From contig MPMX01000001.1 of NCBI GenBank assembly GCA_002238725.1, positions 248,001-312,000 of the forward strand: 64,000 nucleotides of DNA, written 5' to 3'. Each line of letters starts with the position of its first letter. The stretch's first letter is position 1. Source of the stretch: Rhodospirillaceae bacterium bin65. Lineage in GTDB: Bacteria > Pseudomonadota > Alphaproteobacteria > Bin65. Made by a program: the position numbers and the translations under genes. A model generated the notes under the pieces. That model was not told where the DNA came from and searched no databases. It saw only the letters and a program-made list of their open reading frames with translations. Shown here one piece after another: positions 18,339 through 28,924 of this stretch.

Positions 18339-19004
18339 TCAGTCTTCCTCTTCCGGTTCCTGCTCCGCCTCGTCTTCGGCGACGGTCGGGACGTCCATCT
18401 CGTCCTCGTCTTCCTCGACTTCCTCGTCTTCGACGATTTGCATCGGGGCGTTGACGGAAGCGATCATGAAATCGCGTTCGGCGATCGTGGGCCTCACGCC
18501 TTCCGCCAGGGTAATGCTGCCGATCCGCACGGAATCGCCGATTTCCATGCCGCTGAGATCGACGGTGATTTCCTCCGGAATGTTGCCGGCCGCGGTCGCC
18601 ACTTCAACGGTATGACGCACGACGTTCAGTACGCCGCCTTCGGCGAGGCCGGGCGACTCCTCCTCGTTCACGAAGCGGACCGGTATATCCACCGTGACCC
18701 GGGTACGGTCGGTCACCCGCAGGAAATCGACATGGATCGGATCGTCGGTTACCGGATGGAACTGCACGTCCTTCGGCAGCACACGGTGTCTTTGACCGCC
18801 GACTTCCACCTGGAACTGGGTCGCAAAAAATCCCGTCTTGCGCATCCGGGCGTTCAGGACCCGGGGGTCCATTTTCAGCATTACGACATCCTGGCCGCCG
18901 CCATAGATGACGCCCGGCACATGGCCTTCGCGACGGATTGCCCGGGCGGCCCCCTTACCGGCCCGGTCGCGCACCGCTGCTTCGAGCACAGCGTAATCGC
19001 TCAT
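18339..19004 (-). CDS. rplY: 50S ribosomal protein L25/Ctc
   Basis: This 221-residue CTC-type L25 consists of the 5S-rRNA-binding L25 domain (residues 1-95, GKGAARAIRREGHVPGVIYG) plus a C-terminal beta domain. A strongly acidic tail of about 30 residues (EDEEVEEDEDEMDVP...) ends it. Start ATG 19004 (MSDYAVLEAAVRD) fits the family; the longer frame upstream is not conserved. It is followed by pth 65 bp downstream, the usual rplY-pth pairing. Confidence 0.95.
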   Translation of the reverse strand: MSDYAVLEAAVRDRAGKGAARAIRREGHVPGVIYGGGQDVVMLKMDPRVLNARMRKTGFFATQFQVEVGGQRHRVLPKDVQFHPVTDDPIHVDFLRVTDRTRVTVDIPVRFVNEEESPGLAEGGVLNVVRHTVEVATAAGNIPEEITVDLSGMEIGDSVRIGSITLAEGVRPTIAERDFMIASVNAPMQIVEDEEVEEDEDEMDVPTVAEDEAEQEPEEED

Positions 19005-19189
19005 CGATCGTCTCCATTGTTCGAAAGACTCCGCCCGGCCGGCCTCCAAGGGTGCCGCGCGCGGACGCCGCGATATGGGTCCGGCGTGGCGTCCGGATCA
19101 AGCGACAGGAGGCCGCGGCGCCCCTGGAAATCCGACGATCGAGGCATCCGCCGGGCCGGTGCGAATCCCGACGGAGGGAGGGAAAGGCG

Positions 19190-20134
19190 TCAGTTGAACA
19201 GGCTGCTTACGCTGGTTTCCTCGCTGATGCGGCGGATGGCTTCGCCGATCAGCGGCGCGATGGTCAGCGGCCGGAGCTTGTCGGAAACGCGGACGGCCTC
19301 GGTCGCCTGGATCGAATCGGTGATCACCATTTCGCCAATCGGCGACGCGGCGATCCGGCCGGCAGCGCCGCCCGAAAGCACGCCATGGGTCACATAGGCC
19401 GCCACCGATTCGGCGCCGGCATTCATCAGGGCGTCGGCCGCGTTACACAGGGTGCCGGCCGAATCGACGATATCGTCGACCAGAATACAGACCCGGTTCC
19501 TGACCTCGCCGATGATGTTCATCACCGCGGAGACCCCGGCCCGCTCGCGCCGCTTGTCGATGATGGCGAGATCGGCGCCGATCCGGCGCGCGATGCCCCG
19601 GGCGCGCAGCACGCCGCCGACGTCCGGCGAGACGATCATCACCTCACTCGCGCCGTTCTTCTTGCCGTATTGCTCGCCGATATCGGCCGTGAACACCGGG
19701 GCGGAAAACAGGTTGTCCACCGGGATATCGAAGAAGCCCTGGATCTGCCCGGCATGGAGATCGATCGTGAGCAGCCGGTGGGCGCCGGCCGTGGTGATCA
19801 GGTTGGACACCAGTTTTGCCGATATCGGCGTTCGGGGGCCGGTCTTTCGATCCTGGCGGGCATAGCCGTAGTAGGGCACCACGGCGGTCACCCGGCGCGC
19901 CGACGCGCGGCGCAGCGCGTCCAGTATCACCAACAGTTCCATCAGGTTGTCGTTGGCGGGGAACGAGGTCGACTGGATGACGAAGACATCCTCGCCGCGG
20001 ATGTTCTCCTCGATCTCCACGAAAACTTCCATGTCGGAAAACCGGCGGACATTAACCCGGGTCAGCGGAGCGTTGAGATAGGCGGATACCGCCTCGGCCA
20101 GCGGCCGGTTGCTGTTGCCCGCGATCAGTTTCAT
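19190..20134 (-). CDS. prs: Ribose-phosphate pyrophosphokinase
   Basis: This 314-residue PRPP synthetase converts ribose-5-phosphate and ATP into PRPP for nucleotide, His and Trp synthesis. [12 protein letters not shown] starts the protein. The ATP-binding flexible loop is [20 protein letters not shown]. The catalytic segment [15 protein letters not shown] precedes [12 protein letters not shown], and the PRPP loop is [14 protein letters not shown] 20134 is chosen because homology begins there; upstream in-frame codons do not match the family. It is probably first in the prs-rplY-pth-ychF series, with a 185-bp spacer before rplY. Confidence 0.96.
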   Translation of the reverse strand: MKLIAGNSNRPLAEAVSAYLNAPLTRVNVRRFSDMEVFVEIEENIRGEDVFVIQSTSFPANDNLMELLVILDALRRASARRVTAVVPYYGYARQDRKTGPRTPISAKLVSNLITTAGAHRLLTIDLHAGQIQGFFDIPVDNLFSAPVFTADIGEQYGKKNGASEVMIVSPDVGGVLRARGIARRIGADLAIIDKRRERAGVSAVMNIIGEVRNRVCILVDDIVDSAGTLCNAADALMNAGAESVAAYVTHGVLSGGAAGRIAASPIGEMVITDSIQATEAVRVSDKLRPLTIAPLIGEAIRRISEETSVSSLFN

Positions 20135-20401
20135 GAAGAGTCCCCACCGCGCCCTGCAAGGGCCGTTCTTTCCCCGGTTCGGATCCGTTGCCGGAGAAAC
20201 CCGCACGCGATGACGCGGTTCTAACAAGCTGCCTCAAAACTGTAAACTTGGCGGCCCCGGAACCGGAAGATTTTCGATCGGCGGACGGCCGCATGCACAG
20301 GCGCAGGTTCGCCATGCCGAACCTGCGCTTGGCGTCCTGCGCCGATGCACTTAGGTTACAGGCGCTCCATTCATTTCACTTTCGATGGAATTTTCGATCC
20401 C

Positions 20402-23400
20402 ATGGCCGCCTTGCCACAGCAAAAAGTTACCCTGGAAGACAAGTATGAACTGGAGGAAGGCCGCGTATTCCTGACCGGCATCCAGGCGCTGGTCCGGCTG
20501 CCGATGATGCAACGGCAGCGCGACCTGGCAGCGGGCCTCGACACCGGCGGCTTTATCAGCGGCTACCGCGGCTCGCCGCTCGGCACCCTGGACATGAACC
20601 TGTGGCGAGCCCAGAAATATCTTGAGCGGCACCACATCAAGTTCGAGCCCGGCGTCAATGAAGACCTGGCGATGACGGCGGTCTGGGGCAGCCAGCAGCT
20701 GCCCCTGTTCCCGGACGCCGCCAAGGATGGCGTCTTCGCCATGTGGTACGGCAAGGGCCCCGGCGTCGACCGCTGCGGCGACGTGCTGAAACACGGCAAT
20801 GCGGCCGGCTCGTCGAAACACGGCGGCGTGCTGGTCTGCGCCGGCGACGACCACGGCGCCAGTTCCTCCACCCTGCCGCACCAGTCCGATCACGCGTTCA
20901 TGGCGGCGATGGTGCCGATCCTGTATCCGGCCAACGTCCAGGAGATGCTGGACTACGGCCTGATGGGCTGGGCCATGTCGCGCTATACCGGCGCCTGGGT
21001 CGCCTTCAAGTCGGTTGCCGAGGTGGTCGAGAGCGCGGCATCCGTCTCGGTCTCGCCGGACCGCGTGCGCATCGACTATCCGAATGCCTATGCGCCGCCG
21101 CCCGACGGCCTGAACATCCGCTGGCCGGACGGCATCCACGAGCAGGAAGACCGGCTGCTCCGGCACAAGGCCTATGCCGCGCTCGCGTTCGCCCGAACAA
21201 ACCGGATCGACCGGGTCGTGCTGGACAGCCCCCGGCCGCGCCTCGGCATCGTGACCTGCGGCAAGTCCTATCTCGATGTCCGGCAGGCGCTCCAGGATCT
21301 TGGCATCGACGACGATAAGGCCGCCGGGATCGGCATCCGGCTCTACAAGGTCGGCATGATCTGGCCGCTCGAGAAGGACGGCGTGCGCGAGTTCGCCGAA
21401 GGGCTCGAAGAGATCGTCGTCGTCGAGGAAAAGCGTGCGCTGATCGAGAACCAGCTGAAGGAGCAGCTGTACAACTGGACCGAGTCGGCGCGCCTGCGGG
21501 TCGTCGGCAAATTCGACGAAGACGGCGAGTGGCTGTTGCCGGCGGCGAACGAACTGTCGCCTGCCACTATCTCGCGGGCGATCGGCGAGCGGATCCTGAA
21601 ATTCCACGACGACGAGGTCGTCCGGAACCGGCTCGACTTTCTGGACCGCAAGGAAAGGGCGCTGGCGAAGAAGCCGGTCAACTTCGACCGGACGCCGTAT
21701 TTCTGCTCCGGCTGCCCGCACAACAGCTCCACCCATGTGCCGGAAGGGAGCCGCGCCGTTTCCGGCATCGGCTGCCATTTCATGTCGCAATGGATGGACC
21801 GGAACACGTCGACCTTCACCCAGATGGGCGGCGAGGGTACGCCCTGGATCGGCCAGGCGCCGTTCTCCACCGCCGGGCACATCTTCGCCAATCTGGGCGA
21901 CGGCACCTACTATCACAGCGGCCTGCTCGCAATCCGGGCCTGCGTCGCCGCCGGCGTCAACATCACCTACAAGATTCTCTACAACGACGCCGTGGCGATG
22001 ACCGGCGGCCAGCCGGTCGAAGGCCAGCCCACGGTCGCCGACATTTCGTTGCAGGTCTACGCCGAGGGCGTGAAGAAGGTCGTCGTCGTCTCCGACGAGC
22101 CGGACAAGTACCCGACAGCGATGAATTTCGCGCCGGGCGTCACCTTCCATCACCGGGACGATCTCGACCGGGTGCAGCGCGACCTGCGCGAATGGAAGGG
22201 CGTATCGGTGCTGATCTACGACCAGACCTGCGCGGCCGAGAAGCGCCGTCGGCGCAAGCGCGGGGCCTTCTACGATCCGCCGAAGCGGGTCTTCATCAAC
22301 GAGCGCGTGTGCGAAGGCTGCGGCGACTGCTCGGACAAGTCCAACTGCATGTCGGTCACGCCGGTCGACACCGAATTCGGCCGCAAGCGGAAGATCGACC
22401 AGTCGAACTGCAACAAGGATTTCTCCTGCATCAAGGGCTCCTGCCCGAGCTTCGTGACCGTGCACGGCGCCGCGCCGCGCCGGGCGGCGGCAGCGGTGCG
22501 CCCGGCCGACCTGCCGGACGCGGCGATTCCCGATCCGGCGATTCCGGACTGTTCCGACCCCTACGGCATCCTCGTGACCGGTATCGGCGGCACCGGCGTC
22601 ATCACCATCGGCGCACTGATTTCCATGGCCGCCCATATCGAGGGCAAGGGCGTCACCACGCTCGACCATACCGGGGTCGCGCAGAAGAACGGCGCCGTGA
22701 TGAGCCATATCCGGATCGCCGAGCGGCCGGAGGATATCCACGCCGTGCGCATCGCCGCCGGCGAGGCGAACGCGGTCATCGGCTGCGATCTGGTGGTGAC
22801 GTCGAGCAACGATGCGCTCGGCAAGATGGGCAAGGACAAGACCCGCGCCATCGTCAACACGCAGGAGACGATGACGGCCGGCTTCATCCGGAACAAGGAT
22901 CTGCAATTCCCGAGCGAGGCCCTGCTCGACATCGTCGGACAGACCGTCGGCGAGGCGCAGTTCGAAGCGCTCGAAGCGACCGCCATCGCGACCCGCCTGA
23001 TGGGCGATTCTATCGCGACCAACATGTTCATGCTCGGCTATGCCCTGCAGAAGGGCATGGTGCCGCTGCACGAGGCTTCCATCCTGGAAGCCATCGAGCT
23101 GAACGGCGTCGCCGTGACGGCGAACAAGCGGGCGCTGGACTGGGGCCGCCGGGCCGCGGTCGATCTCGATGCCGTGCGCAAGATCGCGTTCCCGGCAGCG
23201 CCGCTCGAATTCAAGCCGAAGCAGGCCGGGACGGTCGACGAGATCGTCGCCATCCGGCGCCGGGAGCTGACGGATTACCAGAACGCGGCTTACGCCGACC
23301 GGTACGAAGCGCTGGTGCGGGCGGCGGAGGCGGCCGAGCGGGACAGGGCGAAAGGCCTGTCGGGATTCGCCCTTTCCGTGGCGCGGAACCTGTACAAGCT

Positions 23401-23908
23401 CATGGCCTACAAGGACGAGTATGAGGTGGCGCGGCTCTATTCGAGCGGCGACTTCCGCCGCCAGGTCGCCCAGGCGTTCGAGGACGGCAACCACCGCATG
23501 ACCGTCCATCTGGCGCCGCCGCTGCTGGCCCGGCGCGATCCGGAGACCGGCCACCTCCAGAAGCGCGAGTTCGGCCCCTGGATCTTCACGGCGTTTGCCC
23601 TGCTGGCAAAGTTCAAGGGATTGCGCGGCGGGCTTTTCGACCCCTTCGGCAATACGGCGGAGCGCAGAGCCGAGCGCAAGCTGATCGCAGACTACGAAGC
23701 GACGGTCCGGGAGCTGATCGACGGGCTGGATGCCGAGACCTACGACCTGGCCGTCCAGATCGCCGGCATCCCCGACGACATCCGCGGCTACGGCCACATC
23801 AAGGAAGCCGGCATGGCCTGCGCGGCCGACCGCCAGGCCGAACTGATGCGCCTGTTCCGCGATCCGGCCGAACGGCGACGGGCGGCGATGCAGGAGGCGG
23901 CCGAGTAG
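20402..23908 (+). CDS. Indolepyruvate ferredoxin oxidoreductase, fused single-chain form
   Basis: This 1168-residue 2-oxoacid:ferredoxin oxidoreductase has the alpha, beta and gamma functions in one chain, a form common in proteobacteria. The N-terminal pyrimidine-binding half includes SGYRGSPLGTLDMNL. FCSGCPHNSSTHVPEGS and GDGTYYHSGLLAIRA mark the TPP-binding region. A Cys cluster (CEGCGDCSDKSNC ... CNKDFSCIKGSC) probably carries an iron-sulfur centre. The gamma domain begins at TGIGGTGVITIGAL, with a C-terminal DUF6537-like region. It decarboxylates aryl pyruvates to aryl-acetyl-CoA with ferredoxin. ATG 20402 fits homology better than the earlier ATG at 20345. Confidence 0.92.
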   Translation: MAALPQQKVTLEDKYELEEGRVFLTGIQALVRLPMMQRQRDLAAGLDTGGFISGYRGSPLGTLDMNLWRAQKYLERHHIKFEPGVNEDLAMTAVWGSQQLPLFPDAAKDGVFAMWYGKGPGVDRCGDVLKHGNAAGSSKHGGVLVCAGDDHGASSSTLPHQSDHAFMAAMVPILYPANVQEMLDYGLMGWAMSRYTGAWVAFKSVAEVVESAASVSVSPDRVRIDYPNAYAPPPDGLNIRWPDGIHEQEDRLLRHKAYAALAFARTNRIDRVVLDSPRPRLGIVTCGKSYLDVRQALQDLGIDDDKAAGIGIRLYKVGMIWPLEKDGVREFAEGLEEIVVVEEKRALIENQLKEQLYNWTESARLRVVGKFDEDGEWLLPAANELSPATISRAIGERILKFHDDEVVRNRLDFLDRKERALAKKPVNFDRTPYFCSGCPHNSSTHVPEGSRAVSGIGCHFMSQWMDRNTSTFTQMGGEGTPWIGQAPFSTAGHIFANLGDGTYYHSGLLAIRACVAAGVNITYKILYNDAVAMTGGQPVEGQPTVADISLQVYAEGVKKVVVVSDEPDKYPTAMNFAPGVTFHHRDDLDRVQRDLREWKGVSVLIYDQTCAAEKRRRRKRGAFYDPPKRVFINERVCEGCGDCSDKSNCMSVTPVDTEFGRKRKIDQSNCNKDFSCIKGSCPSFVTVHGAAPRRAAAAVRPADLPDAAIPDPAIPDCSDPYGILVTGIGGTGVITIGALISMAAHIEGKGVTTLDHTGVAQKNGAVMSHIRIAERPEDIHAVRIAAGEANAVIGCDLVVTSSNDALGKMGKDKTRAIVNTQETMTAGFIRNKDLQFPSEALLDIVGQTVGEAQFEALEATAIATRLMGDSIATNMFMLGYALQKGMVPLHEASILEAIELNGVAVTANKRALDWGRRAAVDLDAVRKIAFPAAPLEFKPKQAGTVDEIVAIRRRELTDYQNAAYADRYEALVRAAEAAERDRAKGLSGFALSVARNLYKLMAYKDEYEVARLYSSGDFRRQVAQAFEDGNHRMTVHLAPPLLARRDPETGHLQKREFGPWIFTAFALLAKFKGLRGGLFDPFGNTAERRAERKLIADYEATVRELIDGLDAETYDLAVQIAGIPDDIRGYGHIKEAGMACAADRQAELMRLFRDPAERRRAAMQEAAE

Positions 23909-24012
23909 GCTGCGGACGTCTACCGGTTTCTTGCAATCGCGGTTCGGCGGTTCCGGGCAACCTGCGCCGTTGTTTCGATCGCCTCAGTTCCGATCCGTCA
24001 TTTCTCCGCGCC

Positions 24013-24030
24013 GCGGCCCTTCGGGGCCGC
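24013..24030. terminator. Hairpin between convergent genes
   Basis: GCGGCCC-TTCG-GGGCCGC is a perfect 7-bp stem with a stable TTCG tetraloop, sitting between the ends of the indolepyruvate oxidoreductase gene and petC. Its placement suits a bidirectional terminator, but no T-tract follows on either strand. Confidence 0.45.
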
Positions 24031-24084
24031 TACAGGCAATACGAGGACCGATTTTTCCAGTGGCCGGCCCTTCGGAACACGCGC

Positions 24085-24924
24085 CTACGCGTGCCCTTTC
24101 ACGTCCTTCTTCACCTGGCGGTAGATCGCATACATGAAGCCGGTGAACAGGAGCAGGAACAGCATCACCTTGATGCCCATGCGCTTGCGTTCGACCATGT
24201 AGGGCTCGGCGGCCCAGGCGAGGAAGGCAGTTGCGTCCTTGGCCATCTGGTCGACGCTCGCCGGCGGCGCGCCCTTGCCCTCGTATTCGACCTGGCCGTC
24301 CTCGGTCAGCGGCGGCGCCATCGCGATGATGTGGCCGGACATGTAGGTGTTGCAGTACTGGCCTTCCGCCGGCACGAGCGGCTTGCCCTGGCTGTCCTTG
24401 AACTCTTTCTTGCAGGCCGCCTCCGAGACATAGCCGGTCATCAGCGAATAGATGTAGTCCGCACCGCCGCCGCGCGCCTTGACGATCAGCGACAGGTCCG
24501 GCGGGGCCGCACCGTTGTTCGCAGCCATGGCGGCCTGGACGTTGGGGAAGGGACTGACGAACCGGTCCTTCGCCTCGGCCGGGCGGATCGTCGGTTCGCC
24601 CTCGTCGTCCGGCTCGCCGGCGACTTCCCTCTCGCCGGCAACCGCCTTGATTTCCGCTTCGCTCAGGCCGATGGCCGCGAGATCGCGATAGGCGACGAGG
24701 CGCAGGCCGTGGCACGCCGCACAGACTTCCCGGTAGACCTGGAGGCCCCGGCGCAACTGCGGGTAATCGTACCGGCCAAAGACGCCGTTGAAGGTCCAGG
24801 CGACTTCCTTCGGTGCAACGCCGTCGCCGGCGGCATGGGCCGGCGCCGTCGCCGACGCCACGCTTCCTGCCAGTCCGGCAACGATGGCGGCCGGCGCCAG
24901 CAATCGACGGGAAATACAGATCAT
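24085..24924 (-). CDS. petC: Cytochrome c1
   Basis: This 279-residue haem c subunit of the cytochrome bc1 complex has an N-terminal signal peptide (ending near APAHAAGDG). The haem motif CAACH is at residues 68-72, [10 protein letters not shown] follows, and SEAACKKEF and [10 protein letters not shown] supply an additional Cys pair. A single C-terminal anchor helix ([20 protein letters not shown]) precedes a basic end. It transfers electrons from the Rieske protein to a soluble or membrane cytochrome c. ATG 24924 overlaps the petB stop by four bases. The same frame is open through petB, which is why a longer false reading frame exists. Confidence 0.96.
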   Translation of the reverse strand: MICISRRLLAPAAIVAGLAGSVASATAPAHAAGDGVAPKEVAWTFNGVFGRYDYPQLRRGLQVYREVCAACHGLRLVAYRDLAAIGLSEAEIKAVAGEREVAGEPDDEGEPTIRPAEAKDRFVSPFPNVQAAMAANNGAAPPDLSLIVKARGGGADYIYSLMTGYVSEAACKKEFKDSQGKPLVPAEGQYCNTYMSGHIIAMAPPLTEDGQVEYEGKGAPPASVDQMAKDATAFLAWAAEPYMVERKRMGIKVMLFLLLFTGFMYAIYRQVKKDVKGHA

Positions 24925-26237
24925 CGGGATTTCTCCATCGGCGAAGCGGCGGCCGCAACGGCTGCGCCGCCACCGCCGCCCAGCACGGACTGGCTGATGC
25001 TGTGCGGCAGCGGCCTGGGCCGTTCGATCCGGGAGATCAGCGGCAGCATGACGAGGAAATAGGCGAAATACCAAAGCGTCGCCCACTGGCCGATCGCGGT
25101 CCAGGGCTGTTCGGCCGGCTGCGCGCCGATCCAGCCGAGGATCAGGCAGTCGATCACGAAGAGCCAGAAAAACACCCGGTAGAGCGGACGGAATTTGGCG
25201 CTGCGCACCCTCGACGTGTCGAGCCACGGCAGGATGAACAGAACCGCGACCGCGCCGGCCATGGCGAGCACGCCGGCCAGCTTGGCCTCCATGCCCCACC
25301 AGCCGAGCAGAATCTGGAACAGCCACCAGTCGTCGGTAAACGAGCGCAGGATCGTGTAGAAGGGCAGGAAATACCACTCCGGCACGATATGCGGCGGCGT
25401 CTTCAGCGGGTCGGCCTGAATATAGTTGTCGGGATGGCCGAGATAGTTCGGCGCGTAGAAGACGAAAGCGGCGAACACCAGCAGGAACACGCCGGTGCCG
25501 AACAGGTCCTTCACCGTGTAATAGGGGTGGAAATCCACCGAATCCTGCGGGCCCTTCATGTCGATGCCCAGCGGGTTGTTCGCCTTGACGGTATGCAGCG
25601 CCCAGATGTGCAGGATGACGACCCCGAAAATGACGAAGGGCAACAGGTAGTGCAGGCTGTAGAAGCGGTTGAGGGTCGGGTTGTCGACCGTGAAACCGCC
25701 CCACAGCAGTTCCATCAGCGATTCGCCGACCAGCGGAACGGCGCCGACCATGCTGGTGATCACCTTGGCGGCCCAGAAGCTCATCTGGCCCCAGGGCAGC
25801 ACATAGCCCATGAAGGCCGTGGCCATCATCAGGAACAGGATAATGACACCGAGCCACCACAAAAGTTCGCGCGGCGACTTGAAGGAACCGTAGTAGAGGC
25901 CGCGGAAGACGTGCAGATACACAACGATGAAGAACATCGACCCGCCGTTCATGTGAACGTAGCGGATCAGCCAGCCGTAGTTGACGTCGCGCATGATGCG
26001 CTCGACCGAATCGAAGGCATAGTCCGTATGGGGCGTGTAGTGCATCGACAGCACGATGCCTGTCACGATCATGATGATGAGCGACAGACCGGCCAGCGAG
26101 CCGAAATTCCACATGTAGTTCAGGTTGCGCGGCACCGGATAGTAGAGCGAATGCTCGACCATGGAGACGATCGGCATGCGATCGTCGATCCATTTCAGTG
26201 TCCGGTTTCGCGGCGCGCCTTGCGCTCTTGTACTCAT
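24921..26237 (-). CDS. petB: Cytochrome b of the bc1 complex
   Basis: This 438-residue eight-helix membrane protein binds two b haems. Ligand pairs His95/His109 and His196/His210 have the canonical 14-residue spacing. PEWY of the quinol-oxidation site is at 286-289, and the C-terminal domain is complete. The last 30 residues are Ala/Gly-rich ([13 protein letters not shown]). It is the middle gene of petABC, 144 bp after petA, and coupled to petC by ATGA. Confidence 0.97.
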   Translation of the reverse strand: MSTRAQGAPRNRTLKWIDDRMPIVSMVEHSLYYPVPRNLNYMWNFGSLAGLSLIIMIVTGIVLSMHYTPHTDYAFDSVERIMRDVNYGWLIRYVHMNGGSMFFIVVYLHVFRGLYYGSFKSPRELLWWLGVIILFLMMATAFMGYVLPWGQMSFWAAKVITSMVGAVPLVGESLMELLWGGFTVDNPTLNRFYSLHYLLPFVIFGVVILHIWALHTVKANNPLGIDMKGPQDSVDFHPYYTVKDLFGTGVFLLVFAAFVFYAPNYLGHPDNYIQADPLKTPPHIVPEWYFLPFYTILRSFTDDWWLFQILLGWWGMEAKLAGVLAMAGAVAVLFILPWLDTSRVRSAKFRPLYRVFFWLFVIDCLILGWIGAQPAEQPWTAIGQWATLWYFAYFLVMLPLISRIERPRPLPHSISQSVLGGGGGAAVAAAASPMEKSR

Positions 26238-26381
26238 CCTCTAACCCCGCTTCTGGCCTTGAGGGCCGCTGCGTTGCAGGACATCGGGAAACTCTCGCCG
26301 CCCGGTCGGTCTCGCATTTCCCGGTCGGTTCGCCCCATCCCACGCCCGGGAATTCGCCCGGGAAATCGCCCTACGACGGCG

Positions 26382-26996
26382 TCAGGCGGTCGTGCCGCCC
26401 GGCCCGTCTTTCGGCTGTTCCTTGCCGATGATCAGTTTGTTCTCGGCCGTGATCGTATAAGGCGGCACCGGCAGGTTGCGCGGCGCGGGCCCTTTGCGGA
26501 TACGGCCGGAAATGTCGTAGTGCGAGCCGTGGCACGGGCAGAACCATCCGCCGAACTCGCCCTTGTTGTCGGTGTCCTTCTGGCCCAGCGGAATGCAGCC
26601 CAGGTGGGTGCAGACGCCGACGACGACCAGCCACTGCTCGCGGGCGCCGCTGCCGAAACGCTGTTCGTCGGACTGGGGATCGGGCAGATCGTCCGGTTTG
26701 ACGGCTTTGGCCTCGGCGACTTCCTTCGCCGTCCGGCGCCGGATAAAGACCGGCGAACCGCGCCACTTGACCGTGATCGCCTGGCCCTGCTCGATCGGGC
26801 TCAGGTCCACTTCCGTCGTCGAGGCGGCCAGCGTGTCTTTCGCCGGGTTCAGACTGTCGAGCAGCGGCCACGCCGAAGCGCCCGCGGCGAACGCACCGAA
26901 AGCCCCGCCGGCCAGGAACAGGAAGTCCCGCCGGCCGGCGCCCTCGTCATGCGCGCCGGCCGCGCCGGCCGCTTCAGTACTGGCGGTGTTCGCCAT
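26382..26996 (-). CDS. petA: Ubiquinol-cytochrome c reductase Rieske iron-sulfur subunit
   Basis: This 204-residue Rieske protein binds a [2Fe-2S] cluster through Cys129 and His131 (CTHLGC) and Cys153 and His156 (CPCHGSHYD). Cys134 and Cys155 are placed for the stabilising disulfide. The N-terminus has a Tat-type [10 protein letters not shown] segment at residues 22-31 that also serves as the membrane anchor. It is first in the petABC operon. Its start is 220 bp from trmL, which is divergent. Confidence 0.97.
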   Translation of the reverse strand: MANTASTEAAGAAGAHDEGAGRRDFLFLAGGAFGAFAAGASAWPLLDSLNPAKDTLAASTTEVDLSPIEQGQAITVKWRGSPVFIRRRTAKEVAEAKAVKPDDLPDPQSDEQRFGSGAREQWLVVVGVCTHLGCIPLGQKDTDNKGEFGGWFCPCHGSHYDISGRIRKGPAPRNLPVPPYTITAENKLIIGKEQPKDGPGGTTA

Positions 26997-27216
26997 CTGG
27001 CCCTACCCTCAAAAGCGCGCGAAAAAGCAAATAAAAACCGATGGTTATGCCGCATCGCCAAGCTGATTCGCGGCTCAATCAGGGTATGGCCCGGCTTTTC
27101 GCGCGCGAAATGTGACACCGCGACGCAGAGACATCCGGGCAGCCGGATTTCCGGCGAATCGTGGGGGAAAATTCGCCGCTTTGGCGTCCTCGTCCGGCCG
27201 TGCAGAATGGGCTGTC

Positions 27217-27672
27217 ATGAGGCTGGTCCTCTACCAACCGGACATTCCGCAGAATGTCGGCGCCGCCATCCGCCTCGGCGCCTGTCTCGGCGTCGGCATC
27301 GACATTGTCGAGCCCTGCGGCTTCGTCTTCGACGACCGGCGGTTGCGCCGCGCCGCGCTCGACTATGGCGATCTCGCCGACTTGGTGCGATATCCGTCTT
27401 GGCAGGCCTTCACGGCGGCCCGCCCGGCCGGGCGGGTGATCCTGCTGTCGACCCGGGGGCGCACCCGGAGCGTCGATTTCGCTTTCGCGGCGGACGACCG
27501 GATCGTGCTGGGGCAGGAAAGCGGCGGAGTGCCGGCCGGCGTGTTCGAGCGGGCCGATGCCGTGCTGCGGATACCCATGGTCGCCGCGGCGCGCTCCATG
27601 AATGTCGTCGCCGCCGGCGCCGTGGCGCTGGCGGAAGCGTTGCGGCAAACCGAAGGCTGGCCCAAGGCCTAG
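27217..27672 (+). CDS. trmL: tRNA (cytidine/uridine-34 2'-O)-methyltransferase
   Basis: This 151-residue SPOUT methyltransferase opens MRLVLYQPDIPQNVGAAIRL. The knot motifs are visible as RIVLGQESGGVPAGV and LRIPMVAAARSMNVVAAGAV. It methylates the wobble ribose of tRNA-Leu isoacceptors. ATG 27217 is where homology starts; an open frame back to 27112 lacks similarity. It is followed 36 bp later by hemF. Confidence 0.93.
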   Translation: MRLVLYQPDIPQNVGAAIRLGACLGVGIDIVEPCGFVFDDRRLRRAALDYGDLADLVRYPSWQAFTAARPAGRVILLSTRGRTRSVDFAFAADDRIVLGQESGGVPAGVFERADAVLRIPMVAAARSMNVVAAGAVALAEALRQTEGWPKA

Positions 27673-27708
27673 CCTGGCCTGAACCCGGCGGAGGCGGACC
27701 GGAATATC

Positions 27709-28650
27709 ATGGACACGGCGGCAGGCACCGACGCCCGGAAGAACGAAGCCCGACAGTGGTTCGAAACCCTGCGCGACCGCATTTGCGCGGCCTTCGAAGC
27801 CCTTGAAGACGAGCTTTCCGGCGAACCTTTGACGCTGGCCGGCGGCGGGCCGGCCGGGCGCTTCGAGCGAACGGCCTGGACGCGCGACGGGGCGGACGGG
27901 CCCGACCCCGACTCCGGCCCCGACTCTGGCGGCGGCGGAGGGGGCGGCGGCGACTCCGGCGGCGGGGGCGGCGGCGGGGTGATGTCCCTGATGCGCGGCC
28001 GGGTGTTCGAGAAGGTCGGCGTCAACGTCTCGACCGTCTACGGCGAGTTTTCCGAGAACTTCCGGGACCAGATCCCCGGCGCATCGGAGGATCCGCGCTT
28101 CTGGGCCAGCGGGATCAGTCTGGTGGCGCACATGCGCTCGCCGAAAATTCCGGCTGTACACATGAACACGCGCCACATCGTGACGACGAAAAGCTGGTTC
28201 GGCGGCGGGGCGGACCTGACGCCGACGGCGCCGGACGACGCCGATACGGCGGCCTTCCACGCCGCGCTCAAGGCGGCCTGCGACGCCCACGATCCCGCCT
28301 ATTACCAACGCTTCAAGGAATGGTGCGACCGCTATTTCTACCTGCCGCACCGCAACGAGCCGCGCGGCGTCGGCGGCCTCTTCTACGACCGGCTCAACGA
28401 CGGGTGGGACAACACGTTCGCCTTCACAAGGGCGGTCGGCGAAGCCCTGCTCGAGGTCTATCCGGCGATCGTGCGCCGACACCTGGGCGAGACCTGGACC
28501 GCGGCCGAGCGCGAGCGTCAGCTGGTCCGCCGCGGCCGCTATGTCGAATTCAACCTGCTGTACGACCGCGGCACGAAATTCGGCCTGATGACCGGCGGCA
28601 ACGTCGAAGCCATCCTGATGTCCCTGCCGCCGGAAGTCCGCTGGCCCTGA
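27709..28650 (+). CDS. hemF: Aerobic coproporphyrinogen III oxidase with a glycine-rich insertion
   Basis: This 313-residue oxygen-dependent enzyme converts coproporphyrinogen III to protoporphyrinogen IX. The family signature [20 protein letters not shown] starts near residue 150. [18 protein letters not shown] and [23 protein letters not shown] segments follow. Residues 64-90 are an unusual run of Asp-Ser/Pro units and two tracts of seven or eight glycines, just before [15 protein letters not shown] where relatives have a short Gly stretch. The rest of the enzyme is intact, so it should be active. Confidence 0.95.
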   Translation: MDTAAGTDARKNEARQWFETLRDRICAAFEALEDELSGEPLTLAGGGPAGRFERTAWTRDGADGPDPDSGPDSGGGGGGGGDSGGGGGGGVMSLMRGRVFEKVGVNVSTVYGEFSENFRDQIPGASEDPRFWASGISLVAHMRSPKIPAVHMNTRHIVTTKSWFGGGADLTPTAPDDADTAAFHAALKAACDAHDPAYYQRFKEWCDRYFYLPHRNEPRGVGGLFYDRLNDGWDNTFAFTRAVGEALLEVYPAIVRRHLGETWTAAERERQLVRRGRYVEFNLLYDRGTKFGLMTGGNVEAILMSLPPEVRWP

Positions 28651-28924
28651 CGCGGGTTTCTCCCTGCGGTCCTGCCGTCCCGCACCCCGACAGTCACGGC
28701 CGATCCCGTCCATTAGGGCTTTATTCTTATATTTTTTCTTGATCGTTCATTTTCTCCGCGCCGACTAAGCTCTTGAAAACAAGATGTTTTCCGGAAAATC
28801 AGAAAAAAGACATACCGGTCTATATACCCTCTTTTTTGCATCCGGCCCCGCCGCCGTACCTGCTCGTTTGTTCATATAATGTTCTTATCTTCCAACGTCA
28901 ACCCCATTCGGCGCGCCGCTACGC
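28651..28924. other. AT-rich intergenic region with a 12-bp palindrome
   Basis: This 274-bp gap between hemF and the convergent cca end is clearly richer in A/T than its surroundings. It contains a perfect palindrome TTTTCCGGAAAA (28787-28798), T-runs near 28731-28739 and an A-run at 28801-28807. It may hold terminators for both genes or a small RNA; no ORF with a good start was seen. Confidence 0.35.

Noticed and set aside
20351..23797. A 1148-codon frame on the minus strand of the indolepyruvate oxidoreductase gene
   Set aside because: It is rich in His, Arg, Asp and Val without a recognisable domain, as expected of an antisense frame in high-GC DNA; the plus strand holds an intact enzyme.
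24085..26343. A 752-codon frame fusing petB and petC
   Set aside because: The upstream part has no cytochrome b sequence in that frame; petB is read in another frame and petC starts at 24924.
24813..27806. A 997-codon frame antisense to the pet operon
   Set aside because: No domain; the pet genes on the opposite strand are unambiguous.
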